Assembly: GCA_944359625.1 (NCBI GenBank)
Contig: CALVSW010000008.1
Location: 1-41,908, forward strand
From: an uncultured Bacilli bacterium
Lineage (GTDB): Bacteria > Bacillota_I > Bacilli_A > RF39 > UBA660
Length of the DNA stretch: 41,908 nt
Direction of reading: 5' to 3'
The notes under the pieces were generated by a model. That model had not been told where the DNA came from and made no database searches. It saw only the letters and a program-made list of their open reading frames with translations. This document shows, piece by piece, positions 8,355 to 17,728 of the stretch. The translations under genes were made by a program, and so were the position numbers. The first letter of the stretch is position 1. The number at the start of each line of letters is the position of its first letter.

Positions 8355-10190
8355 TTAAAAGATTTTATCTAATTTTTCTTTAATTTCATTCTTAGAAAAG
8401 GGTTTAGCAATATAATCAATAAATCCTTTTTCTAAATATTTTTCTTTAGCTCCTGCAATAGCATCAGCTGTTAAGGCTATTACTGGCATATTAAAATTAT
8501 CAAGTTCTTTTAATTTAGAAAGTGTTGTTTCTCCACTCATATTAGGCATCATTATATCCATTAAAATAACATCGTATTTATTTCCAGCATTTATTTTATC
8601 TAAACATTCTTGACCATCATAGCATTCATCAATTATTAAATCAAAATCTTTTAAAGCTCTTCTAGCCACTTTAATATTTAATTTGTTATCATCTACTATT
8701 AAAATACGTTTTCCTTTATAGTTATTTTTTTCAACTAAAGAATTATTTTCTGCAAAACTTTCTATTTCTTTATCAGTCATAGGTTTAGCTATTTTACTTA
8801 TTTTTTGTGGTAAAATAACTAAGAATGTTGTTCCTTCTCCATATTCACTTTGAACATTTATTTTACCACCCATCATATCTACTAAACTTTTAGTAATGGC
8901 AAGCCCTAAGCCAGTTCCTTCGATTGTACTACTTTTTTCGATTCCAAGTCTTTCAAACTTAGAAAATAACTTAGTAATATTTTCTGGTTTAATTCCTCTT
9001 CCTGTATCTTGACAAGTTATATAAATATCCGTAAGATTCTTACTTAAATAGTTAACACATTTAATATTAAGATTTATTTCTCCAGAATCAGTATATTTAA
9101 TCGAATTAGTAAGTAAATTATTAATAATTTCTTTAACCTTACCCTTATCACCTATAAGTTCATAAGGAATATCTTCGGCAATATTTAATTTAAATTTAAT
9201 ATTTTTTTCCCCTATTCTAGTTGATGTTACTTTACACATATTTGTAACTTCTTCCTTAAAATTATAAGGATTTTCTACAAGTTCCATCTTATCAGACTCT
9301 ATTTTATTTATATCTAGTATATTACCAACAATTTCTAAAAGAGTTTGACTAGCATTTTGAATATCTTTACAATCTTCTACTACAACTAAAGGAATCTCAC
9401 TTGTATAAGTAACAACATCATCAGCAAGACCTACAATAGCATTTAATGGAGTTCTAATTTCATGAGACATACTTGATAAAAAATCAGACTTAGCTCGATT
9501 AGCTTTCTCGGCTTGTTCTTTTGCTAAACTTAACTGGGCAATCATTCTTATATCGGGATTTTCAATTGTAAAATACATACATAAACAAATTATTGTTTCA
9601 GCGTAAGTTAATAATAAATACTGAGGATGAGTCATTTGAATAGCAATTGATATCGTTCCAATTATAAAAAATAAAAATACAGGTAAATATTTCTTGTTTT
9701 TTAAATTCTTATAGCTTTTTATAATAACGATTAATATTGCTAAAACATATATAAAACTTATAGCATAAGAAAAATTAACACTTAATCCTTCAGTATAATA
9801 AGTTTGATAATCATTTTGGACTATATTTAAAGGTAATATATATATTATAGCAACTATACAACTTAAAAAAACAATATGTAATTGGGTATATAATTTATTA
9901 TTTATATTTTTTGATATTCTAAATATATAACTGGTAAATATTGCTGTCCATATAATTAAATATACTAAATAAGATTTTAAAACAAATAAGCTAAGTATTT
10001 CGTTAGATTCATAATATTTACAAGCTAAATTACAACAAAGTTCGATAATTAAACCGATAAAATTAGTTATAATTAACATATTATAAATTTTTGTTTCTGT
10101 AGTTTTAATATGTTTTTTTAAATTAAAAGTTAATATTATAATAATAATTATTGGTAAAGCACTAATAGGAAAAAACATACCACTTCCCAT
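8355..10190 (-). CDS. hybrid sensor histidine kinase with 7TM input and receiver domain
   Basis: The 611-residue protein has about seven N-terminal membrane segments (residues 8-215), then a HisKA domain with [11 protein letters not shown] (His near 243). An HATPase follows with N box [10 protein letters not shown]1 DTGRGIKP and G2 [12 protein letters not shown]. The C-terminal receiver has acidic VDDNKLN, phosphoacceptor Asp near 545 in ILMDIMMP, Thr in ALTAD and Lys in AKPF. It probably senses a membrane or small-molecule signal and passes phosphate internally. No DNA-binding output or Hpt domain is encoded next to it, so its partner is elsewhere. The start is preceded by GAGGTGA. Confidence 0.88.
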   Translation of the reverse strand: MGSGMFFPISALPIIIIIILTFNLKKHIKTTETKIYNMLIITNFIGLIIELCCNLACKYYESNEILSLFVLKSYLVYLIIWTAIFTSYIFRISKNINNKLYTQLHIVFLSCIVAIIYILPLNIVQNDYQTYYTEGLSVNFSYAISFIYVLAILIVIIKSYKNLKNKKYLPVFLFFIIGTISIAIQMTHPQYLLLTYAETIICLCMYFTIENPDIRMIAQLSLAKEQAEKANRAKSDFLSSMSHEIRTPLNAIVGLADDVVTYTSEIPLVVVEDCKDIQNASQTLLEIVGNILDINKIESDKMELVENPYNFKEEVTNMCKVTSTRIGEKNIKFKLNIAEDIPYELIGDKGKVKEIINNLLTNSIKYTDSGEINLNIKCVNYLSKNLTDIYITCQDTGRGIKPENITKLFSKFERLGIEKSSTIEGTGLGLAITKSLVDMMGGKINVQSEYGEGTTFLVILPQKISKIAKPMTDKEIESFAENNSLVEKNNYKGKRILIVDDNKLNIKVARRALKDFDLIIDECYDGQECLDKINAGNKYDVILMDIMMPNMSGETTLSKLKELDNFNMPVIALTADAIAGAKEKYLEKGFIDYIAKPFSKNEIKEKLDKIF

Positions 10191-10261
10191 ATTTTATCAC
10201 CTCTATTATATTCATTATAACATGAATATTAATAGATTAAAACTTATAATTAAGGTATTAA

Positions 10262-10287
10262 AAAAGTAATGAATAAACATTACTTTT
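10262..10287. terminator. hairpin terminator upstream of the kinase gene
   Basis: AAAAGTAATG and CATTACTTTT form a perfect 10-bp stem with a 6-base loop. The A/T ends allow use in either direction. It probably ends minus-strand transcription from the acyl-CoA-synthetase-like gene. Confidence 0.6.
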
Positions 10288-10305
10288 AGAGAGAGGAGAA
10301 GAAAA

Positions 10306-10327
10306 TATATAACTATATAGTTATATA
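10306..10327. promoter_or_regulatory. 22-bp perfect palindrome, possible operator
   Basis: TATATAACTAT is followed directly by its reverse complement, giving a 22-bp palindrome with no spacer. It lies between the end of the acyl-CoA-synthetase-like gene and the kinase start. It could bind a dimeric regulator, but it is also AT-only enough to be a simple cruciform or chance. Confidence 0.3.
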
Positions 10328-10365
10328 ATATTATATTAATAAATAGTAAAGAAGTGATAAAATTA

Positions 10366-12156
10366 TCACTTCTTTACCCTACATAATCCTTTTTCTTTCT
10401 TTTGTAAAGCATCTTGTTCTAAAGTTGTATAATCAATCTTTTCTGTTCCAGGAATTCTTGGCAACTCGGTTACAAATTCAAAATCTTTTGGTATTTCGTA
10501 TTCTTTTAATTGCTCTAATTTACCATCTATATTTGTAGGAACTAATAAACTATCATTAATCATATGAATTGTATCTTCATTAGGAATTACATCTTGTTTT
10601 AATACAACATAAGCTTTAGTAATATATAGTTCATCATCATCTGGTACTTTTACACAAGCAATATCGGCTATTCCCTTATAACTAGCGCCAATTATTCTTT
10701 GGACATTATCTAAATATACTTTATGACCAGTACTACGAATAAAAAATCTTGATTTTCTATTAGTTGGTGTAAAATAACCATCTTTATCGATAAAGCCTAA
10801 AGTACCAGTTCTAAAGAATGTTTTACCATTTCTTACAAACTTTGCACACTCCGTTTTATCAGGTTCGCCAAAATATTTTTTAAATACAAAATCGCCAGCT
10901 AAACAAAGTTCACCAATTTCATTATATTTTTTCTCTTCTAATTCATTACCATTTGTTATTGGCTTATCATCAGGAATATCTTTATCAATAATTAACGGCG
11001 TTGTTCCAACTAAAATTTTTCCAGCAGTTGATTGTTTTAAAGGCACACCAACGGGAGTTGAACCAATACTTACAGTTTCGGCATTGCCACAACCATTACC
11101 TATTTCCACAGTACTATTATTATGTTCTTTAAAAAAGGCATAAGCACGATTAGCGTGTTCTACTGTTAAAAAGTCCCCACCAGAAATAAAATGAGATATT
11201 TGGGATAAATCCATATCTTTTGGTAAAAGTTTAATTACCATATCTAAAACGGCAGGACTACCAAATACAATATTAGGATTTTTTCTAAAATAATATTCAA
11301 CTGTTTTACTATCCCATCTTGGGGTCATAATAGCTTCTTTTCCCCAAAGTAAAGAAGTTAATAATGATGTAACCATTCCATATGGATATCTTAAAGGTAC
11401 ACAAGTCATTGTTTTAGTACCAGTAATATTTTCCGTATGACTAGTGTTTCCAGCATACATTTCAGCTGCTAGAATATTTTTATTAGTTAAAACCACAGCT
11501 TTAGGTTGCCCAGTTGATCCACTAGTATATAAAATTAAAGCATCATCATTGCCTCGATTTGGTAAATGAAAGCTATCTTTTTGAAACTTAGCTAAATTAC
11601 CTAGAGTATTAAAATTAAGAAGATGATCACTCTTATTTAAGTTATAATCAAAATTAAAGTCTTTACAATTAACTAAATCATCACTTAAAGTAATAATATA
11701 TCTTACATTAGATTTACTTCTTAACTTTTCATTATATTCTTTAGATTTATCAAAATTAATTAAAATTGGTGATTGATACTTACTTAAATAAGACATTATT
11801 TCAACTTCACTAGCATAATTATCAATATATGTAGTAATGGCACCAATCTCATTTAAAGCAAAAAAGCAAAGTAATGCTTGATAATTACTTGGTAAAGATA
11901 TGGTTACTATATCTCCTTTTTTTACACCTAATTCTCTAAATCCTAAACTTAAGTTATGAGAATCTTCTAATAATTCTTTATAAGTAGCTTTTAAGTTATC
12001 GCTATCTATTGCAGGTAAATCGCGATTTTTTCTACTTAATAATTTAAGGATTGTTGTAATATCAATACCTGGTATAATTGGATTTTTTTCCAAAAAAGTA
12101 GCGTTTACTGATTGGGGTAAATCGATACTTGGATATCCAGTTAATTCTTTTTTCAT
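10366..12156 (-). CDS. AMP-binding (acyl-CoA synthetase-like) protein
   Basis: The 596-residue member of the adenylate-forming ANL superfamily should activate a carboxylate with ATP and pass it to CoA or a carrier. The phosphate-binding loop LILYTSGSTGQPKAV is near residue 209, and a GxGxxE-like GNGCGNAE stretch follows. The A7 motif, normally TGDxG, reads FRTGTLGFIDKDGY near 448, so the aspartate that usually holds the ATP ribose is threonine. The A8 hinge reads NRKSRFFIRSTGHKVY. The substrate is unknown. It has a ribosome site (GGAGGG) and stands alone, divergent from the permease gene at 12292. Activity may be altered. Confidence 0.8.
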   Translation of the reverse strand: MKKELTGYPSIDLPQSVNATFLEKNPIIPGIDITTILKLLSRKNRDLPAIDSDNLKATYKELLEDSHNLSLGFRELGVKKGDIVTISLPSNYQALLCFFALNEIGAITTYIDNYASEVEIMSYLSKYQSPILINFDKSKEYNEKLRSKSNVRYIITLSDDLVNCKDFNFDYNLNKSDHLLNFNTLGNLAKFQKDSFHLPNRGNDDALILYTSGSTGQPKAVVLTNKNILAAEMYAGNTSHTENITGTKTMTCVPLRYPYGMVTSLLTSLLWGKEAIMTPRWDSKTVEYYFRKNPNIVFGSPAVLDMVIKLLPKDMDLSQISHFISGGDFLTVEHANRAYAFFKEHNNSTVEIGNGCGNAETVSIGSTPVGVPLKQSTAGKILVGTTPLIIDKDIPDDKPITNGNELEEKKYNEIGELCLAGDFVFKKYFGEPDKTECAKFVRNGKTFFRTGTLGFIDKDGYFTPTNRKSRFFIRSTGHKVYLDNVQRIIGASYKGIADIACVKVPDDDELYITKAYVVLKQDVIPNEDTIHMINDSLLVPTNIDGKLEQLKEYEIPKDFEFVTELPRIPGTEKIDYTTLEQDALQKKEKGLCRVKK

Positions 12157-12252
12157 ATTTATTTTTCCCTCCTGATTAAAGACATATCTTTAATACAACT
12201 TCATTTTATTATTTTTACTTATTGATGTCAATTTTAAATATTTAAAAAAAGT

Positions 12253-12271
12253 AGATTATATGGTATAATCT
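12253..12271. promoter_or_regulatory. inverted repeat over the -10 box of the permease gene / minus-strand attenuator-like hairpin
   Basis: AGATTATA, three bases, then TATAATCT form a perfect inverted repeat. On the plus strand the right arm contains a TATAAT -10 box 23 bases before the permease start. On the minus strand the same hairpin is followed by a long T-run, like a terminator upstream of the acyl-CoA-synthetase-like gene. It may be an operator or an attenuator. Confidence 0.4.
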
Positions 12272-12291
12272 AACCCATTACAGGAGAAATT

Positions 12292-13443
12292 ATGAATTAT
12301 TTAGAAAAATATAAAAAAGATATTATTAAATTAATATTATTTACAGTTATTATAATATTTGCTTTTATATATATTAAAACAATTGGAAGTTTTTTAGCAT
12401 ATCTCATAAATATATTTATGCCTTTTATTATAGGTATATTTATTGCTTTTATTTTAAATGTATTACTTAATTTTGTCGAAAATAAACTATTTAAAAAATT
12501 AAATAATAAAAACTATAAAACATGGTCTAAATTAAAAAGACCAGTATCAGTAATAATAACCTTTATTATTATAATTACAATTATAGTATTTATATTAGGT
12601 TTATTAATACCACAATTGCAAAACACAGTAAGTTTATTCACCAAAAATTTTGATACTTATAAAGAACAGACTATTGAAATATTAAATAACTTTGGCATTA
12701 ATAGTGAAAGCATAAATAATTATAGTACTAGTATAAATAATCTTAAAAATGAAATAACTAGTTATATTAATAATAATAGAAATGAAATTATGCAGATTAC
12801 TATTGGGGTTGCAAGTAGTTTTCTAGGATCAATTACTTCAATAATTATAGGAATAGTATTTGCTATATATATCCTACTTAAAAAAGAAGATTTATCTAGA
12901 CAATTTAAAAAGATATTAAAAGCTTATCTACCTGAAAAATATGAAAGACGCATTGAAGAAATAGCTAATTTATCAAATATAACTTTTGGTAATTTTATTA
13001 GTGGGCAATGTTTAGAAGCTTTAATTATAGGTTTATTATGTTTTATAGGTATGTTTTTACTTCAAATACCATATGCTTCCACGATATCTGTTTTAGTAGG
13101 TTTTACGGCTTTAATACCCGTATTTGGAGCATTCATTGGTACTTTTATCGGAGCTTTTTTAATTTTTATGGTAGAACCTTTTAAAGCTCTTATATTTATT
13201 ATCTTTATTATTATCTTACAACAATTAGAAGGTAATATCATCTATCCTAAAGTAGTTGGTAAATCTGTTGGCCTTCCAAGTATATGGGTTATGGTTGCTG
13301 TTACTATTGGAGCAAGTATATATGGTGTTTTAGGGATGATTTTAAGTGTTCCTTTATGTTCAATATTATATAGTATTATTAAAACAGATGTTAATCTAAA
13401 AATAGAAGAAAAAAATAAAGTGCCTGCCAAAATAAAAAGATAA
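12292..13443 (+). CDS. AI-2E family (YdbI/PerM-type) permease
   Basis: The 383-residue membrane protein has about eight hydrophobic segments in the family order: three at the N-terminus, a long soluble helical insertion (about residues 100-165), then four or five at the C-terminus. Family hallmarks are VPVFGAFIGTF-like ALIPVFGAFIGTFIGAFL and the PKVVGKSVGLPSIWVMVAV segment. The family was named for possible autoinducer-2 export; other members act in sodium/proton exchange, so the cargo is uncertain. The ribosome site is CAGGAG. It is the only plus-strand gene in this part of the window and converges on the gene at 13451. Confidence 0.85.
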   Translation: MNYLEKYKKDIIKLILFTVIIIFAFIYIKTIGSFLAYLINIFMPFIIGIFIAFILNVLLNFVENKLFKKLNNKNYKTWSKLKRPVSVIITFIIIITIIVFILGLLIPQLQNTVSLFTKNFDTYKEQTIEILNNFGINSESINNYSTSINNLKNEITSYINNNRNEIMQITIGVASSFLGSITSIIIGIVFAIYILLKKEDLSRQFKKILKAYLPEKYERRIEEIANLSNITFGNFISGQCLEALIIGLLCFIGMFLLQIPYASTISVLVGFTALIPVFGAFIGTFIGAFLIFMVEPFKALIFIIFIIILQQLEGNIIYPKVVGKSVGLPSIWVMVAVTIGASIYGVLGMILSVPLCSILYSIIKTDVNLKIEEKNKVPAKIKR

Positions 13444-13461
13444 TATCTAGTTAATTATCTT
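13437..13461. terminator. bidirectional terminator between convergent genes
   Basis: AAGATAAT and ATTATCTT form a stem around a short loop and overlap the last codons of both convergent genes. A-rich and T-rich flanks suit both directions. Confidence 0.6.
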
Positions 13462-13867
13462 CTTCATTAATTGCAAATATTTTTTGATAATAAGATTTTA
13501 ATATTTCTAATAGTTTTAAAGAATCTATGAGTTCACTGCTTTTATGATACTTTTTCATTTTACTAAATGCCCATGAATTACTTACAATCCCTAATAACCA
13601 GGGACTTTTAGGAGTATTCTTATATTTTAATATTATACAATTATTAAAATTACTGTCCATAAAAGCTTTAATAAACTCTATTTTATCAGGACTATATCCT
13701 AAAGCATTAGGTTTACTTAACCATTCATCAAGACTTTTTTTAGCTTTAATAATCTCTTCTTCAGATAAATCTAGCAATTTTATATCTTTTAATAAATCTT
13801 TTTTACTTCTTGTTATTCTTAAGAGTAATTTTGATAATGATGATATTAAATGACTAATATTATTCAT
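13451..13867 (-). CDS. unknown protein, paralogue of the C-terminal domain of its neighbour
   Basis: The 138-residue soluble protein belongs to no family I recognise. Its second half (CIILKYKNTPKSPWLLGIVSN, then a Lys-rich stretch and a C-terminal helix) resembles the end of the 384-residue protein encoded just upstream (CYIFKYKNNLFTSWYLGIVN). The helix KAKKSLDEWLSKPN also matches KAKKELIAWLKGNN there. The start overlaps the upstream stop by 8 bases, so the two are translationally coupled. This suggests a duplicated binding domain, one copy free and one fused, that may work together. Confidence 0.6.
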   Translation of the reverse strand: MNNISHLISSLSKLLLRITRSKKDLLKDIKLLDLSEEEIIKAKKSLDEWLSKPNALGYSPDKIEFIKAFMDSNFNNCIILKYKNTPKSPWLLGIVSNSWAFSKMKKYHKSSELIDSLKLLEILKSYYQKIFAINEEDN

Positions 13868-15014
13868 TTTTATCTTTTCCTTCTTTTAATAAATTTAAAA
13901 TATCTTTAGCATCTTCTACTTCTGTTTCTTTTTTATACTCTTTTATATTACCATAAGAACCTAATTTATTAACTATACCTAGATACCAACTAGTAAATAA
14001 ATTATTTTTATATTTAAAAATATAACATATTTCATTATTTTCATCATAAAATTTATTGGTAAATACGACTTGTAATGGTTTATAGTTATTCCCTTTTAAC
14101 CAAGCTATTAATTCTTTTTTAGCTTTTTTTATATTATAATTTTCTACTTTTAATATTATCTTTTTATCAACAGTTACTAAGATATGTTTATAATCATATT
14201 TAATTAATTTTTTAATATTTATAATCTTTTTAAAATAAGTAAATGGTACTTCTCCAACTAATAAATAATCATCATTATTTTCTTTAAAAACAACAACATT
14301 CCAATCTTCAATATCTTTAATTAATTTTTGATTATAACCAAATGGTAAATAAGGATTTAAAGGAAATATTGAAGTAGCATTTTCAGTTAGAGCATACCTA
14401 CTATAAAGTTTACCATTATCTTTTTTAAATAAAAGAGGTTTAGCAAAATAATACATCTTTCTTTGTTTACGTTCTAAATAACTACCAAAGTATTGTACTG
14501 CTTGGGTTGCACTTAATTTATCTATTTCTTTAATAAATTCATTATCTAAAGTAATCGGATTAATACAGCCAAAAATAGTTAATCCAGCTTCAATATTATT
14601 TTTAATATTAATTTGATTAGCTCTTGTTACCCCATTTTTTAATTTATCAATATCTTTAATATCATATTCAATATTATCTTCAATAATTTTTTTAAATTTA
14701 AATTTATCACATATATCTTTAATAAATCGATAAAAATTATCGATATCTACTTGCGTAGTTGGATAATTTAAAACTAATTCAATATTATAATCATTATCTA
14801 GTAATAAAAGCATTCCTCTACCAAATAAATCTCTATCAAATAATACTAATATTTTATTTCTTATATCATTATCCCATTTATATCTTTCAAAACAACATGC
14901 TTCATCAGATAATCCTAAATATAAGTTTCCTAATATTCCATATTCTTCTAATTTTTTAAGATCTATTTTTTTTACTTTATTTAAATCTTGTTTTATTTTA
15001 ACTAGTACTGACAT
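13860..15014 (-). CDS. unknown 384-residue soluble protein
   Basis: I do not recognise this protein. It lacks a signal peptide and membrane segments. The N-terminal part has LGLSDEACCFERYKW and VLFDRDLFGRGMLLLLD; the middle contains AVQYFGSYLERKQRKMYYFA. The C-terminal 90 residues form a unit repeated in the next gene (see 13451). The ribosome site is GGAGG. It is the second gene from the 3' end of a compact minus-strand run starting with an acyltransferase and a DUF6320 protein. No catalytic motif stands out. Confidence 0.6.
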   Translation of the reverse strand: MSVLVKIKQDLNKVKKIDLKKLEEYGILGNLYLGLSDEACCFERYKWDNDIRNKILVLFDRDLFGRGMLLLLDNDYNIELVLNYPTTQVDIDNFYRFIKDICDKFKFKKIIEDNIEYDIKDIDKLKNGVTRANQINIKNNIEAGLTIFGCINPITLDNEFIKEIDKLSATQAVQYFGSYLERKQRKMYYFAKPLLFKKDNGKLYSRYALTENATSIFPLNPYLPFGYNQKLIKDIEDWNVVVFKENNDDYLLVGEVPFTYFKKIINIKKLIKYDYKHILVTVDKKIILKVENYNIKKAKKELIAWLKGNNYKPLQVVFTNKFYDENNEICYIFKYKNNLFTSWYLGIVNKLGSYGNIKEYKKETEVEDAKDILNLLKEGKDKNE

Positions 15015-15024
15015 AATTCCTCCA

Positions 15025-15681
15025 TTATAAATTAAATAATTTATTTAACTCATCTTTTATATCATCAGTATAAAAGATAATTAACCATAATAATATTATT
15101 AAAGCAAATATTAAACATATTAAAGATAATAAATAATAAGTAGTAATTTTAAATAATATTAAAATAATAGGTATTATAAGTAATAAGATATTTAATAAAA
15201 TAAGTCTTATATAATTAACAATATAATATTTTCTTAATACTATAAAAGATATAAAATTAAATAATATTTCTAAAAAACATATTGAAGGTACTATATAATT
15301 AGTAATTACTTTATTTCTTGTAATAAAATACCATATAAGTAAAATAATTATTAAAATAACACCACACCTACCAAATAATGCTAGTACATCTTGTTTATTC
15401 TTTAAAATAAAATATATAAGCATATAATTAGCAATTAAACCACCTACTATAAATAAAGTATAATGTAAAGAATTACTTACATATAGTTCAATAAATATAC
15501 TTATGATAGTAGCAGATAAAGAAATAAATAATAAACTTTTTAAAATTAAAGTATTAGTTTTTAAATTAATATTTTCCGGAAATATATCTTCATCATTAGT
15601 ACCAATTAGATTATTTTGACATAAAGGACATATATTATCTCTAGTATTAAAATTTATTTTACATTTATTACATCTTTTCAT
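15025..15681 (-). CDS. DUF6320-type zinc-ribbon membrane protein
   Basis: The 218-residue protein starts with a zinc-ribbon (CNKCKINFNTRDNICPLC, residues 4-21) followed by about six membrane helices. This layout matches DUF6320, whose genes often sit beside an acyltransferase of the type found here at 15681. The start codon overlaps the upstream stop in TAATG, so translation is coupled. It probably forms a membrane platform or regulator for the neighbouring acyltransferase, which is an inference from gene order only. Confidence 0.7.
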   Translation of the reverse strand: MKRCNKCKINFNTRDNICPLCQNNLIGTNDEDIFPENINLKTNTLILKSLLFISLSATIISIFIELYVSNSLHYTLFIVGGLIANYMLIYFILKNKQDVLALFGRCGVILIIILLIWYFITRNKVITNYIVPSICFLEILFNFISFIVLRKYYIVNYIRLILLNILLLIIPIILILFKITTYYLLSLICLIFALIILLWLIIFYTDDIKDELNKLFNL

Positions 15682-16919
15682 TATTCTACCTCGGATGCAT
15701 TAATTATAACATTTATATTTCTTTTAGAAAAATAAGTACAAAACTTTTTAATAATTTCATTATATTTATATTTAGATGATATACCTATAGATAAATCATC
15801 TTCAAAAGAACATAAAGTAAATTGAAAACTATTAGTAGCTACTAAGATATTAATGTTTTCAATATAAGAATTTATATTATCATCAAATTTTATAACACCT
15901 ATATTAGAAACACAAGAAGTTGCTAATTTTCTCGTATATAATTCAACTATTTTTAAAATTATATTTTTAATAAATAAAGGGGTAATTCGACATATAATAT
16001 TTTTTTCTAAAGATACCATTTGATTAACTTTAATACTTAAATTTTCTTTTGTTAAATTATTCTTAAATTGTTTACTAACCTCTTTAATAATATCTTCAAT
16101 ACTATCTTCACGATTATTAAATTTATAGATTACCGATATTAAACAAAAATAATTACGAGTTGAAAATGATTTAAAATATTGACGTAAGTCAACGGGCACA
16201 TCGATTTTAATAGTATCATTTAATTCTTTTTCCGACATTACATCTTTCATAGTATAAATAAGAATACTAATTATTAAAGTTGTTAAAGTTGTATTATATT
16301 CATGAGCTAACTTTAAAACTTCTTTAACTGACATATGTAGTTCAAAAAAACGGGTTTTATTTATTAATTTCTTACTATTATAACGATATATATTCGTAGA
16401 ATAATGATCATTAACTTTATTATTAGTTTTTTTATAATATTTTAAAAAACTATCTTCTGAACATTGTAAATAAGAACAACTATAATTATTAATATCTTTT
16501 AATTCATATCTTATTTTTAAATAATTTATGATTAAAGTTTGAAAAAAATTAACACTACCACGACCATCGGATATAATATGTGATACTTCAAAATTAATTC
16601 TTTTCTTATAATAAGATACGCGATATAAAAAATCATTACTATTATTATATAATTTAAAACATATAGGTAAATTTTCTTCAGTTACAATAAACTTCTTATT
16701 ACTTTGTTCTAAAAAATACCAAAATATACCCTTTTTTAAATTTACATTAAAATTAGGATAACTTTTTATAGTTAAATCAAGAGCTTCTTGTAAAATAAAT
16801 TTATCGATATTATCTTTTAAAGTAGCAGAAAATCTAAATATGTTTTGGGTTGAATTACTTGCTAAAGAAGAATATAATTTACCAATATTATCTAGTTTAT
16901 ACCATCTTTTACTTTCCAA
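15681..16919 (-). CDS. condensation/acetyltransferase-fold enzyme (HxxxDG motif)
   Basis: The protein of about 412 residues carries HIISDGRG near residue 118, the HxxxDG active-site motif of the condensation/PapA/alcohol-acetyltransferase superfamily. In that superfamily the His deprotonates an acceptor hydroxyl or amine. A DFGW-like second motif is not obvious. The start is uncertain: the frame extends to a GTG at 16928, but a ribosome site AGGAAGTGG fits a TTG at 16919, used here. The acceptor and donor are unknown; with the downstream DUF6320 protein it may acylate a lipid or cell-envelope alcohol. Confidence 0.75.
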   Translation of the reverse strand: MESKRWYKLDNIGKLYSSLASNSTQNIFRFSATLKDNIDKFILQEALDLTIKSYPNFNVNLKKGIFWYFLEQSNKKFIVTEENLPICFKLYNNSNDFLYRVSYYKKRINFEVSHIISDGRGSVNFFQTLIINYLKIRYELKDINNYSCSYLQCSEDSFLKYYKKTNNKVNDHYSTNIYRYNSKKLINKTRFFELHMSVKEVLKLAHEYNTTLTTLIISILIYTMKDVMSEKELNDTIKIDVPVDLRQYFKSFSTRNYFCLISVIYKFNNREDSIEDIIKEVSKQFKNNLTKENLSIKVNQMVSLEKNIICRITPLFIKNIILKIVELYTRKLATSCVSNIGVIKFDDNINSYIENINILVATNSFQFTLCSFEDDLSIGISSKYKYNEIIKKFCTYFSKRNINVIINASEVE

Positions 16920-16944
16920 TATTACCACTTCCTAATAATATATT

Positions 16945-17652
16945 TTATTTAAATGCTTTAAATATTTTATTAGTTGTCTTATCTTTATCAAACTTATTAA
17001 TAATTAAAATAGTTATCCCAACTAATAAAAATGTTATTCCATATACTAATAAACTAACTAACCAGTTACCGGCAATTATATTAGTACCAGCTAAAACTCC
17101 AGATATAACAGATGGAAACCTAGCTAAAGAAGATATAACAATAAATTTAGAAGCTTTTATTGGTAATAAACCACCAATATAGACAACTAAATCTTTAGGA
17201 GTACCTGGTATTAAAAATAATAATAAAATAACTAATTCTAACTTTTTAGTATTTTTAAATATTTTACTATCTAATATTTTATCAACTTTTTCTTTATTAA
17301 AGAATAAATAAATAACATTTTTACCATATTTTCTAACTAATAAAAAGATAATCGTAGAAAAAATACTAGAAGTTAACATTATAAATATCGTACCCCAGAA
17401 TCCCCCATAACACATTCCAGCAAGTATTTCCATCGGTTCACCTGGTAAAACAACAAGTAATATTTGGACTAATTGCATAAGTATTAAAATAACTAATCCC
17501 CATATTCCTAAATCTTTAACTTTATTTTTAAAAAATAATCTTCCCTCTTCCGTAGTTATAGCTTTAGCATATGGTAATAAATATATAATAGCTATAAGGC
17601 CTATAATTACTACTATAATTGTTAAATACTTTTTTAAATTATCTTTTTTCAT
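16945..17652 (-). CDS. TVP38/TMEM64 (VTT-domain) membrane protein
   Basis: The protein of about 235 residues has roughly six hydrophobic segments and the VTT-domain signature: PGEPMEILAGMCYGGFWGT near the middle and LFLIPGTPKDLVVYIGGLLP later. The two half-helix motifs with Gly/Pro are those of the family that includes YdjX/YtxB and eukaryotic TMEM41/VMP1, where lipid-scrambling activity is known for some members. I chose the ATG at 17652 (ribosome site AGAGG) over two GTG codons just upstream. It probably leads the minus-strand transcription unit running to 13451. Confidence 0.8.
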   Translation of the reverse strand: MKKDNLKKYLTIIVVIIGLIAIIYLLPYAKAITTEEGRLFFKNKVKDLGIWGLVILILMQLVQILLVVLPGEPMEILAGMCYGGFWGTIFIMLTSSIFSTIIFLLVRKYGKNVIYLFFNKEKVDKILDSKIFKNTKKLELVILLLFLIPGTPKDLVVYIGGLLPIKASKFIVISSLARFPSVISGVLAGTNIIAGNWLVSLLVYGITFLLVGITILIINKFDKDKTTNKIFKAFK

Positions 17653-17703
17653 CACCACATAACCTCTATCAAATTTAATTTATTATACCATATTTTAGAG
17701 CAA

Positions 17704-17728
17704 AGAAAAAAGTAGACTTATAATCTAC
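17704..17728 (-). terminator. intrinsic terminator after the peptidase remnant
   Basis: On the minus strand GTAGA, a 7-base loop, and TCTAC are followed by TTTTTTC. It resembles the terminators at 1448 and 2126. Confidence 0.6.

Noticed and set aside
13242-13430. Minus-strand frame inside the AI-2E permease gene, and similar frames inside other genes (6282, 14759, 16850, 40276, 41629)
   Set aside because: They are antisense shadows of well-supported genes with no ribosome site or family match.
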